Assembly (NCBI GenBank): GCA_018714165.1
Contig: DVNU01000049.1
Location: 1 to 38,866, forward strand
Length of the DNA: 38,866 bases
Direction: 5' to 3'
DNA from: Candidatus Coproplasma excrementipullorum
Lineage (GTDB): Bacteria; Bacillota; Clostridia; Christensenellales; Borkfalkiaceae
The notes below the pieces were generated by a model. The model searched no databases. It was not told the origin of the DNA and saw nothing but the letters and a program-made list of their open reading frames with translations. The position numbers and the translations under genes are program-made. This document shows positions 31,575 to 38,866 of this stretch, in pieces (within the stretch, counting starts at the first letter, position 1; each line of letters starts with the position of its first letter).

Positions 31575-32486
31575 ATGGCAAATTTAAAGGTCAATATCTG
31601 CGGGGTGGAGTTCAAAAACCCCGTAATCGCCGCAAGCGGCACATACGGTTTCGGCAGGGAATTTGAAGAGATTTACGACATCTCGTGCATAGGCGGCGTG
31701 TCCACCAAGGGCACCACGCTTGAGCCACGCCTCGGCAACCCCGTACCCCGAATTGCAGAGGGCAGTTCGGTAATTTTAAACGCCGTCGGCCTTCAGAATC
31801 CGGGCGTTGAGCATTTCATTAAGGACGATCTGCCCTTTTTAAAGGATAAGGGCGTCGTCATCATCGCCAACGTTGCGGGCAACACGCTTGAAGATTATCA
31901 GCTCATCTGCCGCCGCTTAAACGGCCTGGTGGACATGGTGGAGCTCAACATCTCCTGTCCCAACGTTCACGCGGGCGGAATGGCACTCGGCATCAAACCG
32001 CAAAATATCAGGGAAGTAACTTCCCTCACCAAGGCTGAGCTTACAAAAACGCCTTTAATCGTCAAGCTCTCGCCAAATGTGGAGAGCATTCCCGTCAATG
32101 CGCGGGCGGCGGAGGAGGGCGGTGCCGACTGCATTTCACTCGTCAATACCTTCACCGGAATGGTCATCGACCTGGAGCGGCGCAAACCCATTATCGCCAA
32201 CAACACGGGCGGCGTTTCGGGCGCGGGCATAAAGCCCATTGCGCTTCGTATGGTCTACGAGGCGGCTCACGCCGTAAGCATTCCTGTAATCGGCATGGGC
32301 GGCATAGCCACCGGGTGCGACGCTTTGGAATTTATGTGTGCGGGCGCAAAGGCGGTGCAGGTAGGCACGGCAAATTTCACCGATTCCTTAGCTATGCCTC
32401 GCATAATTAAAGAAATGAACGACTGGCTCGACAGTCACAACATTTCCGACATAAACGACATCGTCGACACATTAAAGTTAAATTAA
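31575..32486 (+). CDS. pyrD: Dihydroorotate dehydrogenase B, catalytic subunit
   Basis: FMN enzyme that oxidises dihydroorotate to orotate and works with PyrK. NPVIAASGTYGFG at the N-terminus, VELNISCPNVHAGG (the region of the class 1 catalytic Cys), VKLSPNV, NNTGGVSGAGIKPIALRMV and GMGGIATGCDALEF follow in order. 303 residues. There is no Shine-Dalgarno sequence in the AATTAAATAAA before the ATG, unlike other genes of this operon. This may reflect the AT-rich insertion just upstream. Confidence 0.96.
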   Translation: MANLKVNICGVEFKNPVIAASGTYGFGREFEEIYDISCIGGVSTKGTTLEPRLGNPVPRIAEGSSVILNAVGLQNPGVEHFIKDDLPFLKDKGVVIIANVAGNTLEDYQLICRRLNGLVDMVELNISCPNVHAGGMALGIKPQNIREVTSLTKAELTKTPLIVKLSPNVESIPVNARAAEEGGADCISLVNTFTGMVIDLERRKPIIANNTGGVSGAGIKPIALRMVYEAAHAVSIPVIGMGGIATGCDALEFMCAGAKAVQVGTANFTDSLAMPRIIKEMNDWLDSHNISDINDIVDTLKLN

Positions 32487-32496
32487 TAGTTTTCTC

Positions 32497-32509
32497 GCGG
32501 CATAGCCGC
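32497..32509 (+). repeat. GCGGC-ATA-GCCGC hairpin shared with the 24.8-kb array
   Basis: The hairpin and its flank (GCGGCATAGCCGCA, then CAACTTAC) match 24951-24972 (GCGGCATAGCCGCA, then TAATTTAT) with C-to-T type differences only. It stands just before the 175-nt structured element. Confidence 0.6.
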
Positions 32510-32520
32510 ACAACTTACGT

Positions 32521-32695
32521 TTTCACCCGAAATCGCACTTTCGGGTGAAAGGCCACAATTTGCGAATCCTTTCGCCTCAGCGGGGTGAATGGGCGCAATT
32601 ATATAAAAGAGGGCAAAAAAATATTGCGCCCGGAGGGGCAGCGCCCCTAAAAAATAACGGCAAGTCGCAGGCGTCGCCAGCTAAGACTTGCGTTA
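32521..32695 (+). ncRNA. Novel 175-nt structured element, copy A
   Basis: Five hairpins in series. H1: TTTCACCCGAAA/TTTCGGGTGAAA, 6-nt loop. H2: GCGAA/TTCGC, 4-nt loop (32562-32575). Then the joint CTCAGCGGGGTGAAT (32576-32590). H3: GGGCGCAAT/ATTGCGCCC with a 23-nt loop starting TATATAA (32591-32631). H4: AGGGG/CCCCT (32634-32648). H5: TAACG-g-CAAGTC/GACTTG-CGTTA (32655-32695). A second copy at 34312-34486 keeps every helix with changed base pairs. The last stem abuts the pyrE Shine-Dalgarno sequence AGGAGG (32696-32701), so it could influence pyrE translation. Class unknown to me. Confidence 0.7.
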
Positions 32696-32705
32696 AGGAG
32701 GAATT

Positions 32706-33362
32706 ATGACATATAAGCAACAATTCATCAAATTCATGGTAGAAAGCGGCGTTCTTAAGTTCGGCCGGTTCACGCTTAAAAGCGGCCGCCTTGCGCCCTA
32801 CTTCATCAACACGGGTAACTACAAGACGGGTCAGCAACTTGCCCGCCTCGGCGAGTATTACGCCGCCTGCATAGCCGAAAACAAGGTGGAAGCGGACACT
32901 TTAGTCGGCCCCGCATACAAGGGTATTCCCCTTGCGGTCACAACTGCCGTGTCCCTCTGGAACAACCACAAAATTAATGTCAACTACTGCTTCGACAGAA
33001 AAGAGGTAAAGGACCACGGCGAAGGCGGTCTGTTCGTCGGCCGCCAGCTTGAGGACGGCGAAAAAGTGCTCATTGTAGAGGATGTAATGACGTCCGGTAA
33101 GGCTCTCCGCGAAATCCTTCCCAAGCTCGAACAGCAGGCAAATGTGCAGGTTGCCGGCATGGTCATCTCCGTTGACCGTATGGAAAAGGGCCTCAATTCC
33201 GACCTCTCCGCCGTGCAGGAAGTCTTGCGCGATTTCGGCATAAAGGTCTATTCCATAGTCACAATGCAGGATATAATCGATGCAATCGAACAGGGAATTA
33301 TCGAAGGTAAGGAATACCTTACCGCAATGAAGGAGTACCGCGCCCAGTACGGCGTAAACTGA
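32706..33362 (+). CDS. pyrE: Orotate phosphoribosyltransferase
   Basis: Joins orotate to PRPP to give OMP. It has LKSGRLAPYFINTGNYKTG near the N-terminus, the KGIPLAVTTAVSL segment, the flexible-loop FDRKEVKDHGEGG and the PRPP-binding VLIVEDVMTSGKAL (about 119-132). The 218-residue length fits the family. AGGAGG lies 4 nt before the ATG and is preceded directly by the last helix of structured element A. It is the last gene of the pyr operon, with a strong terminator after it. carAB and pyrR are not in the window. Confidence 0.96.
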   Translation: MTYKQQFIKFMVESGVLKFGRFTLKSGRLAPYFINTGNYKTGQQLARLGEYYAACIAENKVEADTLVGPAYKGIPLAVTTAVSLWNNHKINVNYCFDRKEVKDHGEGGLFVGRQLEDGEKVLIVEDVMTSGKALREILPKLEQQANVQVAGMVISVDRMEKGLNSDLSAVQEVLRDFGIKVYSIVTMQDIIDAIEQGIIEGKEYLTAMKEYRAQYGVN

Positions 33363-33376
33363 AATTGACAAAATTC

Positions 33377-33418
33377 AAAGCGGCCGACGGCGAAAAATTT
33401 CGCCGTCGGCCGCTTTTT
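33377..33418 (+). terminator. Terminator of the pyr operon
   Basis: AAAGCGGCCGACGGCGAAA and TTTCGCCGTCGGCCGCTTT form a 19-bp perfect stem with an AA loop, ending in TTTTTGT. The flanks would also let it stop transcription arriving on the minus strand from the deacetylase gene. Confidence 0.92.
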
Positions 33419-33499
33419 GTATAAAGGACCTCCAGAGCCTCCCAATGTTGCAGTCAAAGTATCCGGCCGACTTTTCAGACGACAATTGTGTCCATATAT

Positions 33500-34192
33500 T
33501 TAAAATGTACAAAACACATACCCCGCGCCCCTGTAGTAGGCAATGATGTCCTTGAGAGCGGCTGCGGTGGAGGTCTTGTTTGTGCTGTCGTGGCAGAGCA
33601 GAACAACGTGGTTTCTGTCTGCAGAGGTGCTCTTTGCGGCATTCAGCAAATCCGCCGCCGTTGCGTTTACCATCTCCGCATCGCGGACCGAGGCGTTCCA
33701 GTCCACATATCTGTAGCCCGCGCCCGTCACCGCGCCCACAAGCTCGCCGCTCAGGTTAAAACTGCCGCCGGGAAATCTGTAAACAGCGCTCTTTACTCCC
33801 GTGATATCCTCAATCAGTGCGTTGCACCTTTCTATGTCGCTTAAAAGAGCGGCGGGGGAGGCGTAAATTTTTTTGTAATCGTGCGTGTAACTGTGCACGC
33901 CTATGGTGTGCCCCTCGTCAAAGGCGCGCTTTACAATGGGGCGGCGGGTCTCCGCGCTCTTGCCCACAATAAAAAATGTCGCCTTAATGCCCTCGTCTTT
34001 CAACGTGTCCAGAATTTTCGGCGTAACCCTGTCGCTCGGCCCGTCGTCAAAGGTCAGGTATACACAGCTCTGCTGACTGTCCGCATAGCTTATTTTCATC
34101 TGTGTCGACTGGGCCAGCAAACCAAAGTAATGCATAAGTATGGCCGAAAAAATAATCATAAACGCGGTAAACGCGCCTATCTTTCTGTTCAT
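33500..34192 (-). CDS. Polysaccharide deacetylase (NodB domain), membrane anchored
   Basis: Carbohydrate esterase family 4 protein; relatives deacetylate peptidoglycan, chitin-like or other N-acetylated glycans outside the cell. One N-terminal hydrophobic segment (about 5-27) acts as anchor or signal. The NodB motifs are complete: TFDDGPS, HSYTHDY with both metal histidines, RFPGGS, VDWN and LLCHD. At 230 residues it is a minimal enzyme. I take the ATG at 34192 because it lies just before the membrane segment; longer open sequence upstream adds no sensible N-terminus. A weak TTGTAT/CAAAAT pair with a 6-nt gap hints at another leaderless start. Confidence 0.9.
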   Translation of the reverse strand: MNRKIGAFTAFMIIFSAILMHYFGLLAQSTQMKISYADSQQSCVYLTFDDGPSDRVTPKILDTLKDEGIKATFFIVGKSAETRRPIVKRAFDEGHTIGVHSYTHDYKKIYASPAALLSDIERCNALIEDITGVKSAVYRFPGGSFNLSGELVGAVTGAGYRYVDWNASVRDAEMVNATAADLLNAAKSTSADRNHVVLLCHDSTNKTSTAAALKDIIAYYRGAGYVFCTF

Positions 34193-34274
34193 ACCTATAT
34201 TTTGCGCACATTTCCAAAAAATACAAGTGCGGGGCGGCAAATTCTTGCCGCGCCGCTCATAACTTATATTTAAT

Positions 34275-34292
34275 CAGCCAAGACTTGCGTAA
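34275..34292 (+). repeat. Fragment of a third structured-element copy
   Basis: CAGCCAAGACTTGCGTAA matches the 3' arm of helix 5 of copy A (CAGCTAAGACTTGCGTTAA) with one substitution and one missing T. It sits 20 nt upstream of copy B. It resembles copy A more than copy B, so it looks like the tail of a further copy. Confidence 0.45.
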
Positions 34293-34311
34293 ATTTAAAA
34301 ATAAATAAACG

Positions 34312-34486
34312 GCGCTGCGTGAAGGCGCGACTTCACGCAGCGCAACTCAATTTGTCGATACCTCGACCTCAGCGGGGTGAATTGCCGCGATTATATAATC
34401 GTGAGCTAAACCAAATCGCGGCAAGCGGGGCAGGCCCCGTAGATAACGGAAAGTGGATGCCCTCGGCCAGGGCACCACTTTCGTTA
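34312..34486 (+). ncRNA. Novel 175-nt structured element, copy B
   Basis: Same architecture as copy A, in the same orientation. H1: GCGCTGCGTGAAG/CTTCACGCAGCGC, 6-nt loop. H2: GTCGA/TCGAC (34354-34367). The identical joint CTCAGCGGGGTGAAT (34368-34382). H3: TGCCGCGAT/ATCGCGGCA with a 23-nt loop starting TATATAA (34383-34423). H4: CGGGG/CCCCG (34426-34439). H5: TAACG-g-AAAGTGG/CCACTTT-CGTTA with an inner TGCCCT/AGGGCA stem (34444-34486). It ends 3 bp before the stop codon of the opposite-strand XRE gene and precedes no plus-strand gene, which argues against a simple cis-regulator. Confidence 0.7.
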
Positions 34487-34488
34487 AT

Positions 34489-35097
34489 CTACTTCCTCCA
34501 AAAGCTCTTGCACCAGCTCTTTTTTCCGCAGTGCGGGCATTTAAGCCGCCTCTTTGTCATAGTATGCATTCCCCAAACATAGGCCGATGGCGTGGCGGCA
34601 AACTTAGTCCCGCATTCGGGACACTCAAAAATTTCACTGCTTATACCAACAATTAGTATTACCATCACGTTTGCTATCATCGAAAGCAGGGCGCATACTA
34701 TAAGCGTTATCCTCAGCCAGTTGTCAATGGCTGCATAGCCTGCGCACACTACTGCGAGTCCCAGGCAGGAAATTATGGTGAGTATAAAGGAAACAAAACA
34801 AGTTATGCTCTTTGCTTTGGGGCTGCACTTGTCGGCGGTCAGCGCGGCAAAATTTTCCTCGGCCTTCTCTATGTATTGCTTTTCGTCCAGTTTCTGCCCC
34901 GAAAGCAGTTCGTTTACCGTTATACCCAAAGCTTTACTTAAGGGGAGCATAATTCCCACGTCAGGCAGGCCGTTTCCCGTCTCCCATTTGGAGACAGTTT
35001 TTTCGGAGATGTTCAGCTCTTCCGCCAGCTCCCTTTGGGTGAGTCCCCGCTCCTTGCGCATAGCCTTAATAAATTGTCCCGTCAACGTTTGGTCCAT
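34489..35097 (-). CDS. XRE-family regulator with membrane helices and zinc ribbon
   Basis: A 202-residue protein in three parts. An N-terminal XRE helix-turn-helix (about 8-62) contains GLTQRELAEELNISEKTVSK, WETGNGLPDVGIMLPLSKAL and GITVNELLSG. Two membrane helices follow (about 97-123 and 128-152). The C-terminal zinc ribbon has two CxxC pairs (CPECG and CPHCG). The regulator may thus be tethered to the membrane. AGGAGGAGG precedes the ATG. It is divergent from an ABC exporter operon across 242 bp, the natural candidate target; the signal sensed is unknown. Confidence 0.88.
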   Translation of the reverse strand: MDQTLTGQFIKAMRKERGLTQRELAEELNISEKTVSKWETGNGLPDVGIMLPLSKALGITVNELLSGQKLDEKQYIEKAEENFAALTADKCSPKAKSITCFVSFILTIISCLGLAVVCAGYAAIDNWLRITLIVCALLSMIANVMVILIVGISSEIFECPECGTKFAATPSAYVWGMHTMTKRRLKCPHCGKKSWCKSFWRK

Positions 35098-35129
35098 AGT
35101 CCTCCTCCTGATTGGCTTTTTGTAAATAC

Positions 35130-35138
35130 ATTATACCA
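35130..35138 (-). promoter_or_regulatory. Extended -10 promoter of the XRE gene
   Basis: Minus strand: TGG-TATAAT, a full extended -10 element, about 33 nt before the start codon. No good -35 box is visible. Confidence 0.65.
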
Positions 35139-35270
35139 CTTAAGTGCCGCGCTTGTACACCCACGCTCCGTAGAGTCGGGCATTTTTTGTGATAAAATGT
35201 AAAATAAAAATATTATAAATTTTCTGTGAGCAATTTTTCATTATTAATTAATAAAAAATTAGTGTCAGTA

Positions 35271-35279
35271 TGGTATAAT
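35271..35279 (+). promoter_or_regulatory. Extended -10 promoter of the ABC exporter operon
   Basis: TGG-TATAAT at 35271-35279 is the same extended -10 as in the divergent XRE promoter. The leader is about 55 nt with CGGGAG (35327-35332) before the ATG. The flanking AT-rich DNA contains TTATTAATTAATAA-like palindromic sequence that could be an operator. Confidence 0.7.
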
Positions 35280-35339
35280 GTGGTTATATTTGAACCATGG
35301 TCATTTTTTCAGAAAATTTTATCAAACGGGAGACGGTAA

Positions 35340-37079
35340 ATGTTTAAGCTTTACAAAAATCTGAAGCTGCTCGACTGGTTGCTCGTGGCGCTCATCGTCG
35401 GCATTACCGTTGCGCAGGTCTACTTCACCATGGAGCTCACCGACCAGATTTCCGCAATAATCGGCGCCATTCAGTCGGTGGAACTCGGCACCGGCACCAC
35501 AGCTGATATATGGCGTGAAGGCGGACTGATGCTTGCGTTTGCGGTCTGCAGTTCGCTGTGCCAGGTAGTCAGCGGTATAGCGGCGTCCTTCGTCGCCAGC
35601 AGACTTTCGGCTATGCTCAGGGGCAAGGTGTACTCAAAGGTAGAGAGTTTCTCTATCGCGGAAATAAATAAATTTTCCACGGCTTCGCTCATAACCCGCA
35701 CGACAAACGATATTCAGCAGATACATATGGCGAATATCCTCGTGCTCAGGATGTTGGTGTACGCGCCCGTCATGGCGATATGGGCGATATGTAAAATCAA
35801 CGACTCCAGCGCAGAGCTGACTACGGCAACGGCCGTTGCGGTCGTCGTCCTGGTCGTCCTGATAATTGCCATAATGCTGACGGTTCTCCCCAAATTCAAG
35901 CTCATGCAGAAGCTGACCGACAGGCTCAACGGCGTAACGCGTGAAAATCTCACCGGCATACGCGTAGTCCGCGCATACAATGCCGAAGATTACCAGGAGG
36001 ACAAATTCAATAAAGTCAACGGCGATTTCACCAAAACCCAGCTCTTTACAGGCCGCGTGACCGCGCTTATGAGCCCCGTCATGATGCTCGTAATGAACGG
36101 CCTCACCCTTGCCATATACTGGATAGGCGCGTCGCTTATGAACGCGGGTGAAATTCAATACCAGACCATCGTCTCGTTCATGACTCTCGCCTCGCAGGTG
36201 GTAATGGCCTTTTTAATGCTGCTCATGATGTTCATTCTTCTGCCCCGCGCGCAGGTTGCGGCCAAACGAATAAACGAAGTGCTCGAAACTCCCCTTTCGA
36301 TAGCCGACCCTGAAGAAGAACAGCCCGTCACCGAAAAGGGCACTGTTGAGTTCAGGGACGTAAGTTTCCGCTATCCCGATGCCGAGGCCGCAGTTTTCGA
36401 ACATATTTCCTTTAAGGCCGAAAAGGGTCAGACGGTCGCCTTCATAGGCAGTACGGGCAGCGGCAAGTCGACGCTGATAAACCTCGTTCCCCGCTTTTAC
36501 GACGCAACCGAGGGCGAAGTGCTCATCGACGGCGTCAACGTCAAAAATTTAAAGCAGAGCACCATTCACGACAAAATAGGCTATGTTCCCCAAAAGAGCG
36601 TGCTCTTCACGGGAACTGTGGCCGACAACATAAACTTCGGCGGCAAGGCAAACCGCGAAGAGGTTATTGAGGCGGCAAAAATCGCCGAGGCCGACGGATT
36701 CATAAACGAGATGGAAGAGGGGTACGACAGCCCCATCGCCCAGGGCGGCAAAAACGTTTCGGGCGGACAAAAACAAAGAATTTCCATCGCCCGCGCCGTT
36801 GCGGCCAAACCTGAAATTATGATTTTCGACGACAGCTTTTCCGCGCTCGACTACAAGACGGACAAAAAGGTACGCCAGAATTTAAAGGATTACCTGGGCG
36901 AAACGACCAATCTCATCGTCGCCCAGCGCATAGGAACAATAATGGACGCCGATAAGATTATTGTGCTCGACAAGGGCAAAGCCGTCGGCGAGGGTACGCA
37001 CGCCGAACTTTTAAAGACGTGCGACGTCTACAGAGAGATAGCTCTTTCGCAGCTGTCGAAGGAGGAACTTGGCCTATGA
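35340..37079 (+). CDS. ABC exporter half-transporter with degenerate nucleotide site
   Basis: A 579-residue type IV ABC half-transporter: a six-helix membrane domain (about 1-310) and a C-terminal ATPase. Walker A GSTGSGKST is at 370-378, the signature VSGGQKQR at about 473-480 and Walker B IMIFDDS at 493-499. The catalytic Glu is replaced by Asp (D498) and the switch His by Gln (Q529, VAQRIG). These are the usual changes in the degenerate half of heterodimeric exporters such as TM287/288 or BmrCD. It overlaps the next gene by 4 nt, so the two products form a heterodimer. Substrate unknown; multidrug or peptide export is possible. Confidence 0.93.
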   Translation: MFKLYKNLKLLDWLLVALIVGITVAQVYFTMELTDQISAIIGAIQSVELGTGTTADIWREGGLMLAFAVCSSLCQVVSGIAASFVASRLSAMLRGKVYSKVESFSIAEINKFSTASLITRTTNDIQQIHMANILVLRMLVYAPVMAIWAICKINDSSAELTTATAVAVVVLVVLIIAIMLTVLPKFKLMQKLTDRLNGVTRENLTGIRVVRAYNAEDYQEDKFNKVNGDFTKTQLFTGRVTALMSPVMMLVMNGLTLAIYWIGASLMNAGEIQYQTIVSFMTLASQVVMAFLMLLMMFILLPRAQVAAKRINEVLETPLSIADPEEEQPVTEKGTVEFRDVSFRYPDAEAAVFEHISFKAEKGQTVAFIGSTGSGKSTLINLVPRFYDATEGEVLIDGVNVKNLKQSTIHDKIGYVPQKSVLFTGTVADNINFGGKANREEVIEAAKIAEADGFINEMEEGYDSPIAQGGKNVSGGQKQRISIARAVAAKPEIMIFDDSFSALDYKTDKKVRQNLKDYLGETTNLIVAQRIGTIMDADKIIVLDKGKAVGEGTHAELLKTCDVYREIALSQLSKEELGL

Positions 37080-38866
37080 GTCCCAGACCTGCAAGATATA
37101 ACGGAGCAAAGCTCAATAAGGGCGAATTCAGCAAAAACATAACAAAACTCGCGGCATATATGCGCCGCTATCTCGTTCCCATAGCCGTGTCGCTCATATT
37201 TACCGTTGCGGCAACGGTAATATCCATCTATGCCCCGCAGGTGCTCTCCGACCTCGTGGACGTCATAACGGGCGGCATTACAATGACGGGCGTCAACATA
37301 GACATGACCGAGCTTGCGCGCTTTGCCATAATCCTCATCGTGTTCTACGTCTGCAACGCGCTATGCACATATGTTTCTAGCTTCATTATGACTACCATGT
37401 CGCAGACTATGTGCCGCGGTTTGCGCTCGGAGATATCAAATAAAATCAACAAGGTGCCATTAAAATACTTCGATTCGCACCCCTACGGCGACACTCTTTC
37501 CAGGGTTACCAACGATGTAGATACGATAGGCAACTCAATGCAGCAGGCAGTTTCTATGGTCGTGCAGTCGGTGTGTATGCTCATCTGCGTGCTCATCGCC
37601 ATGTTTGTAACCTGCTGGCAGCTCGCCCTTTCTGTGCTGATAATCGTGCCTTTAATGGCCGTACTGCTGTTTGTAATAATGAAGTTCTCCCAGCCTCAGT
37701 TCAGAAAGCAACAGGACGAACTTGCCGTCCTCAACGGCAAGGTGGAGGAAAATTATTCGGGTCAGCTCGTCATCAAGGCTTTCAATGCCGAGGGCCGCAC
37801 GGGCGCTGACTTTGAGGGCAGCAACGCAAGGCTCAAAAAGAGCACTTTCCTCTCGCAGGCGCTGTCCGGCATAATGCAACCTGCAATGAACTTCATTTCA
37901 TACTTCGCTTACGCCGCGGTGTGCGTGGTGGCGGGCATAATGATAAGCGATCCTGCAAGCGGCGTAACTTTCGGCACGCTGTCTGCCTTCCTTGTATACG
38001 TCAATCTGTTCCAGAGCCCTCTGTCCCAGATAGCCCAGGCGGCAAACGTTCTGCAGAGCGCGGCCGCGGCGAGCGGCAGGGTTTTTTCATTCCTCGATGA
38101 GGAGGAACTGTCCGACGAAAGCGAAAAGTCTCGCAAGCTTACCGATGGCGTGCGCGGCGAGGTTGAATTCCGCCATGTCCGCTTCGGCTACAACGACGAA
38201 AGGGTAATCATCCTCGATTTCTCCGCCAAGGTTCAACCCGGTTGGAAGGTGGCAATCGTCGGCCCCACTGGCGCCGGCAAGACTACTATGGTCAATCTGC
38301 TGATGCGCTTTTACGAGGTCAACGGCGGCGACATTTTGATCGACGGCGTTTCGGTAAAGGATATGCCGAGGGAGGAGGTGCACGACCTGTTCGGCATGGT
38401 ATTGCAGGACACATGGATGTTCGAGGGCACCTTGCGCGAAAATATCGTCTATTCAAAACAGGCCACCGACGAGCAGGTGCGCGCCGCATGCGACGCCGCG
38501 GGCATAACACATTTCATATCCACCCAGCCCGGCGGGCTCGATCACTATGTCGAAAACGGCGACGAAATTTCAGGCGGACAAAAACAGCTCATAACTATAG
38601 CTCGCGCCATAATCAAGGACGCGCCGATGCTCATTCTCGACGAGGCAACCTCAAACGTCGATACCCGCACGGAGGAACTCATTCAGACGGCTATGGATAA
38701 CCTTACGAGCGGCAGAACGAGCTTTGTCATCGCGCACAGACTGTCGACAATAAAAAATGCCGACCTCATACTGGTTTTGCGCGACGGAAATATTGTCGAG
38801 CAGGGCAAACACGAAGAGTTGCTCGCCCAAAACGGCTTCTACGCCAATCTGTACAACGCCCAGTTC
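37076..38866 (+). CDS. ABC exporter half-transporter, canonical partner (3' end missing)
   Basis: 597 codons are visible and the frame is still open at the window edge. A longer cytoplasmic N-terminus precedes six membrane helices (about 30-330). The ATPase keeps all catalytic residues: Walker A GPTGAGKTT (about 396-404), signature ISGGQKQL, Walker B MLILDEATSNVD with the catalytic Glu, and switch His in VIAHRLST. It therefore supplies the active residues that its partner lacks. The start ATG overlaps the partner's stop (ATGA), with GGAGG upstream. Only a short C-terminal tail should be missing. Confidence 0.93.
   Translation, partial: MSPRPARYNGAKLNKGEFSKNITKLAAYMRRYLVPIAVSLIFTVAATVISIYAPQVLSDLVDVITGGITMTGVNIDMTELARFAIILIVFYVCNALCTYVSSFIMTTMSQTMCRGLRSEISNKINKVPLKYFDSHPYGDTLSRVTNDVDTIGNSMQQAVSMVVQSVCMLICVLIAMFVTCWQLALSVLIIVPLMAVLLFVIMKFSQPQFRKQQDELAVLNGKVEENYSGQLVIKAFNAEGRTGADFEGSNARLKKSTFLSQALSGIMQPAMNFISYFAYAAVCVVAGIMISDPASGVTFGTLSAFLVYVNLFQSPLSQIAQAANVLQSAAAASGRVFSFLDEEELSDESEKSRKLTDGVRGEVEFRHVRFGYNDERVIILDFSAKVQPGWKVAIVGPTGAGKTTMVNLLMRFYEVNGGDILIDGVSVKDMPREEVHDLFGMVLQDTWMFEGTLRENIVYSKQATDEQVRAACDAAGITHFISTQPGGLDHYVENGDEISGGQKQLITIARAIIKDAPMLILDEATSNVDTRTEELIQTAMDNLTSGRTSFVIAHRLSTIKNADLILVLRDGNIVEQGKHEELLAQNGFYANLYNAQF

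Noticed and set aside
33363-33499. Further gene or regulatory site between pyrE and the deacetylase gene
   Set aside because: Only the shared terminator hairpin is seen; the remaining 80 nt show no frame, promoter or repeat.

Overview
The window looks like chromosomal DNA from an anaerobic, moderately GC-rich member of the Clostridia (Bacillota), probably uncultured and gut-associated. The reasons are a trimeric [FeFe] hydrogenase of the HydABC type, an FMN riboswitch on an ECF-type riboflavin transporter, a B. subtilis-like pyr gene order with a PyrK/PyrD pair, a SpoVB-type flippase, GGAGG ribosome binding sites and near-consensus sigma-A promoters. I cannot name the genus.

Layout. 1-1.2 kb: FMN riboswitch and ribU. 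1.3-7.9 kb: tsaE-tsaB-rimI-alpha/beta hydrolase-murF-ddl-icd and a small AT-rich orphan, all on the plus strand (tRNA t6A modification, cell wall precursor ligases, NADP isocitrate dehydrogenase). 8.1-12.3 kb: hydrogenase operon. 12.5-14.2 kb: a promoter with a compact structured or tiny coding leader, then a CNNM/CorC-family membrane protein. 14.4-15.4 kb (minus): VanH-like D-lactate dehydrogenase, divergent from an exonuclease-BRCT protein and an RsmF-like rRNA methyltransferase. 17.9-22.0 kb (minus): a 1383-residue acidic surface protein. 22.2-24.8 kb: two half-size TSUP permease genes, a SpoVB/MurJ-like flippase (minus) and a small hypothetical gene. 24.8-25.1 kb: an array of short hairpins punctuated by GTGAAAT/ATTTCAC boxes. 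25.2-26.7 kb: a Cys-containing hypothetical protein and a metallophosphoesterase. 26.7-33.4 kb: pyrB-pyrC-pyrF-pyrK-orf-pyrD-pyrE behind an attenuator-like leader. 33.5-35.1 kb (minus): polysaccharide deacetylase and a membrane-bound XRE regulator. 35.3 kb to the end: a heterodimeric ABC exporter whose second gene runs off the window.

The most notable observation is a 175-nt structured element present twice in the same orientation: at 32521-32695, directly before the pyrE ribosome binding site, and at 34312-34486, ending at the stop codon of the XRE gene. The five hairpins are in the same order and most stems differ in base sequence while keeping pairing. The single-stranded joint CTCAGCGGGGTGAAT is identical, and the 23-nt loop of helix 3 keeps its length and a common pattern. 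This is the signature of a conserved folded RNA (or folded single-stranded DNA) that I do not recognise. A fragment of a third copy lies just upstream of the second.

A second theme is leaderless transcription. At least five genes (tsaE, ldh, the exonuclease gene, the flippase gene and the phosphoesterase gene) have a -10 box only 6 or 8 nt before the start codon and no Shine-Dalgarno sequence, while genes inside operons have strong ones.
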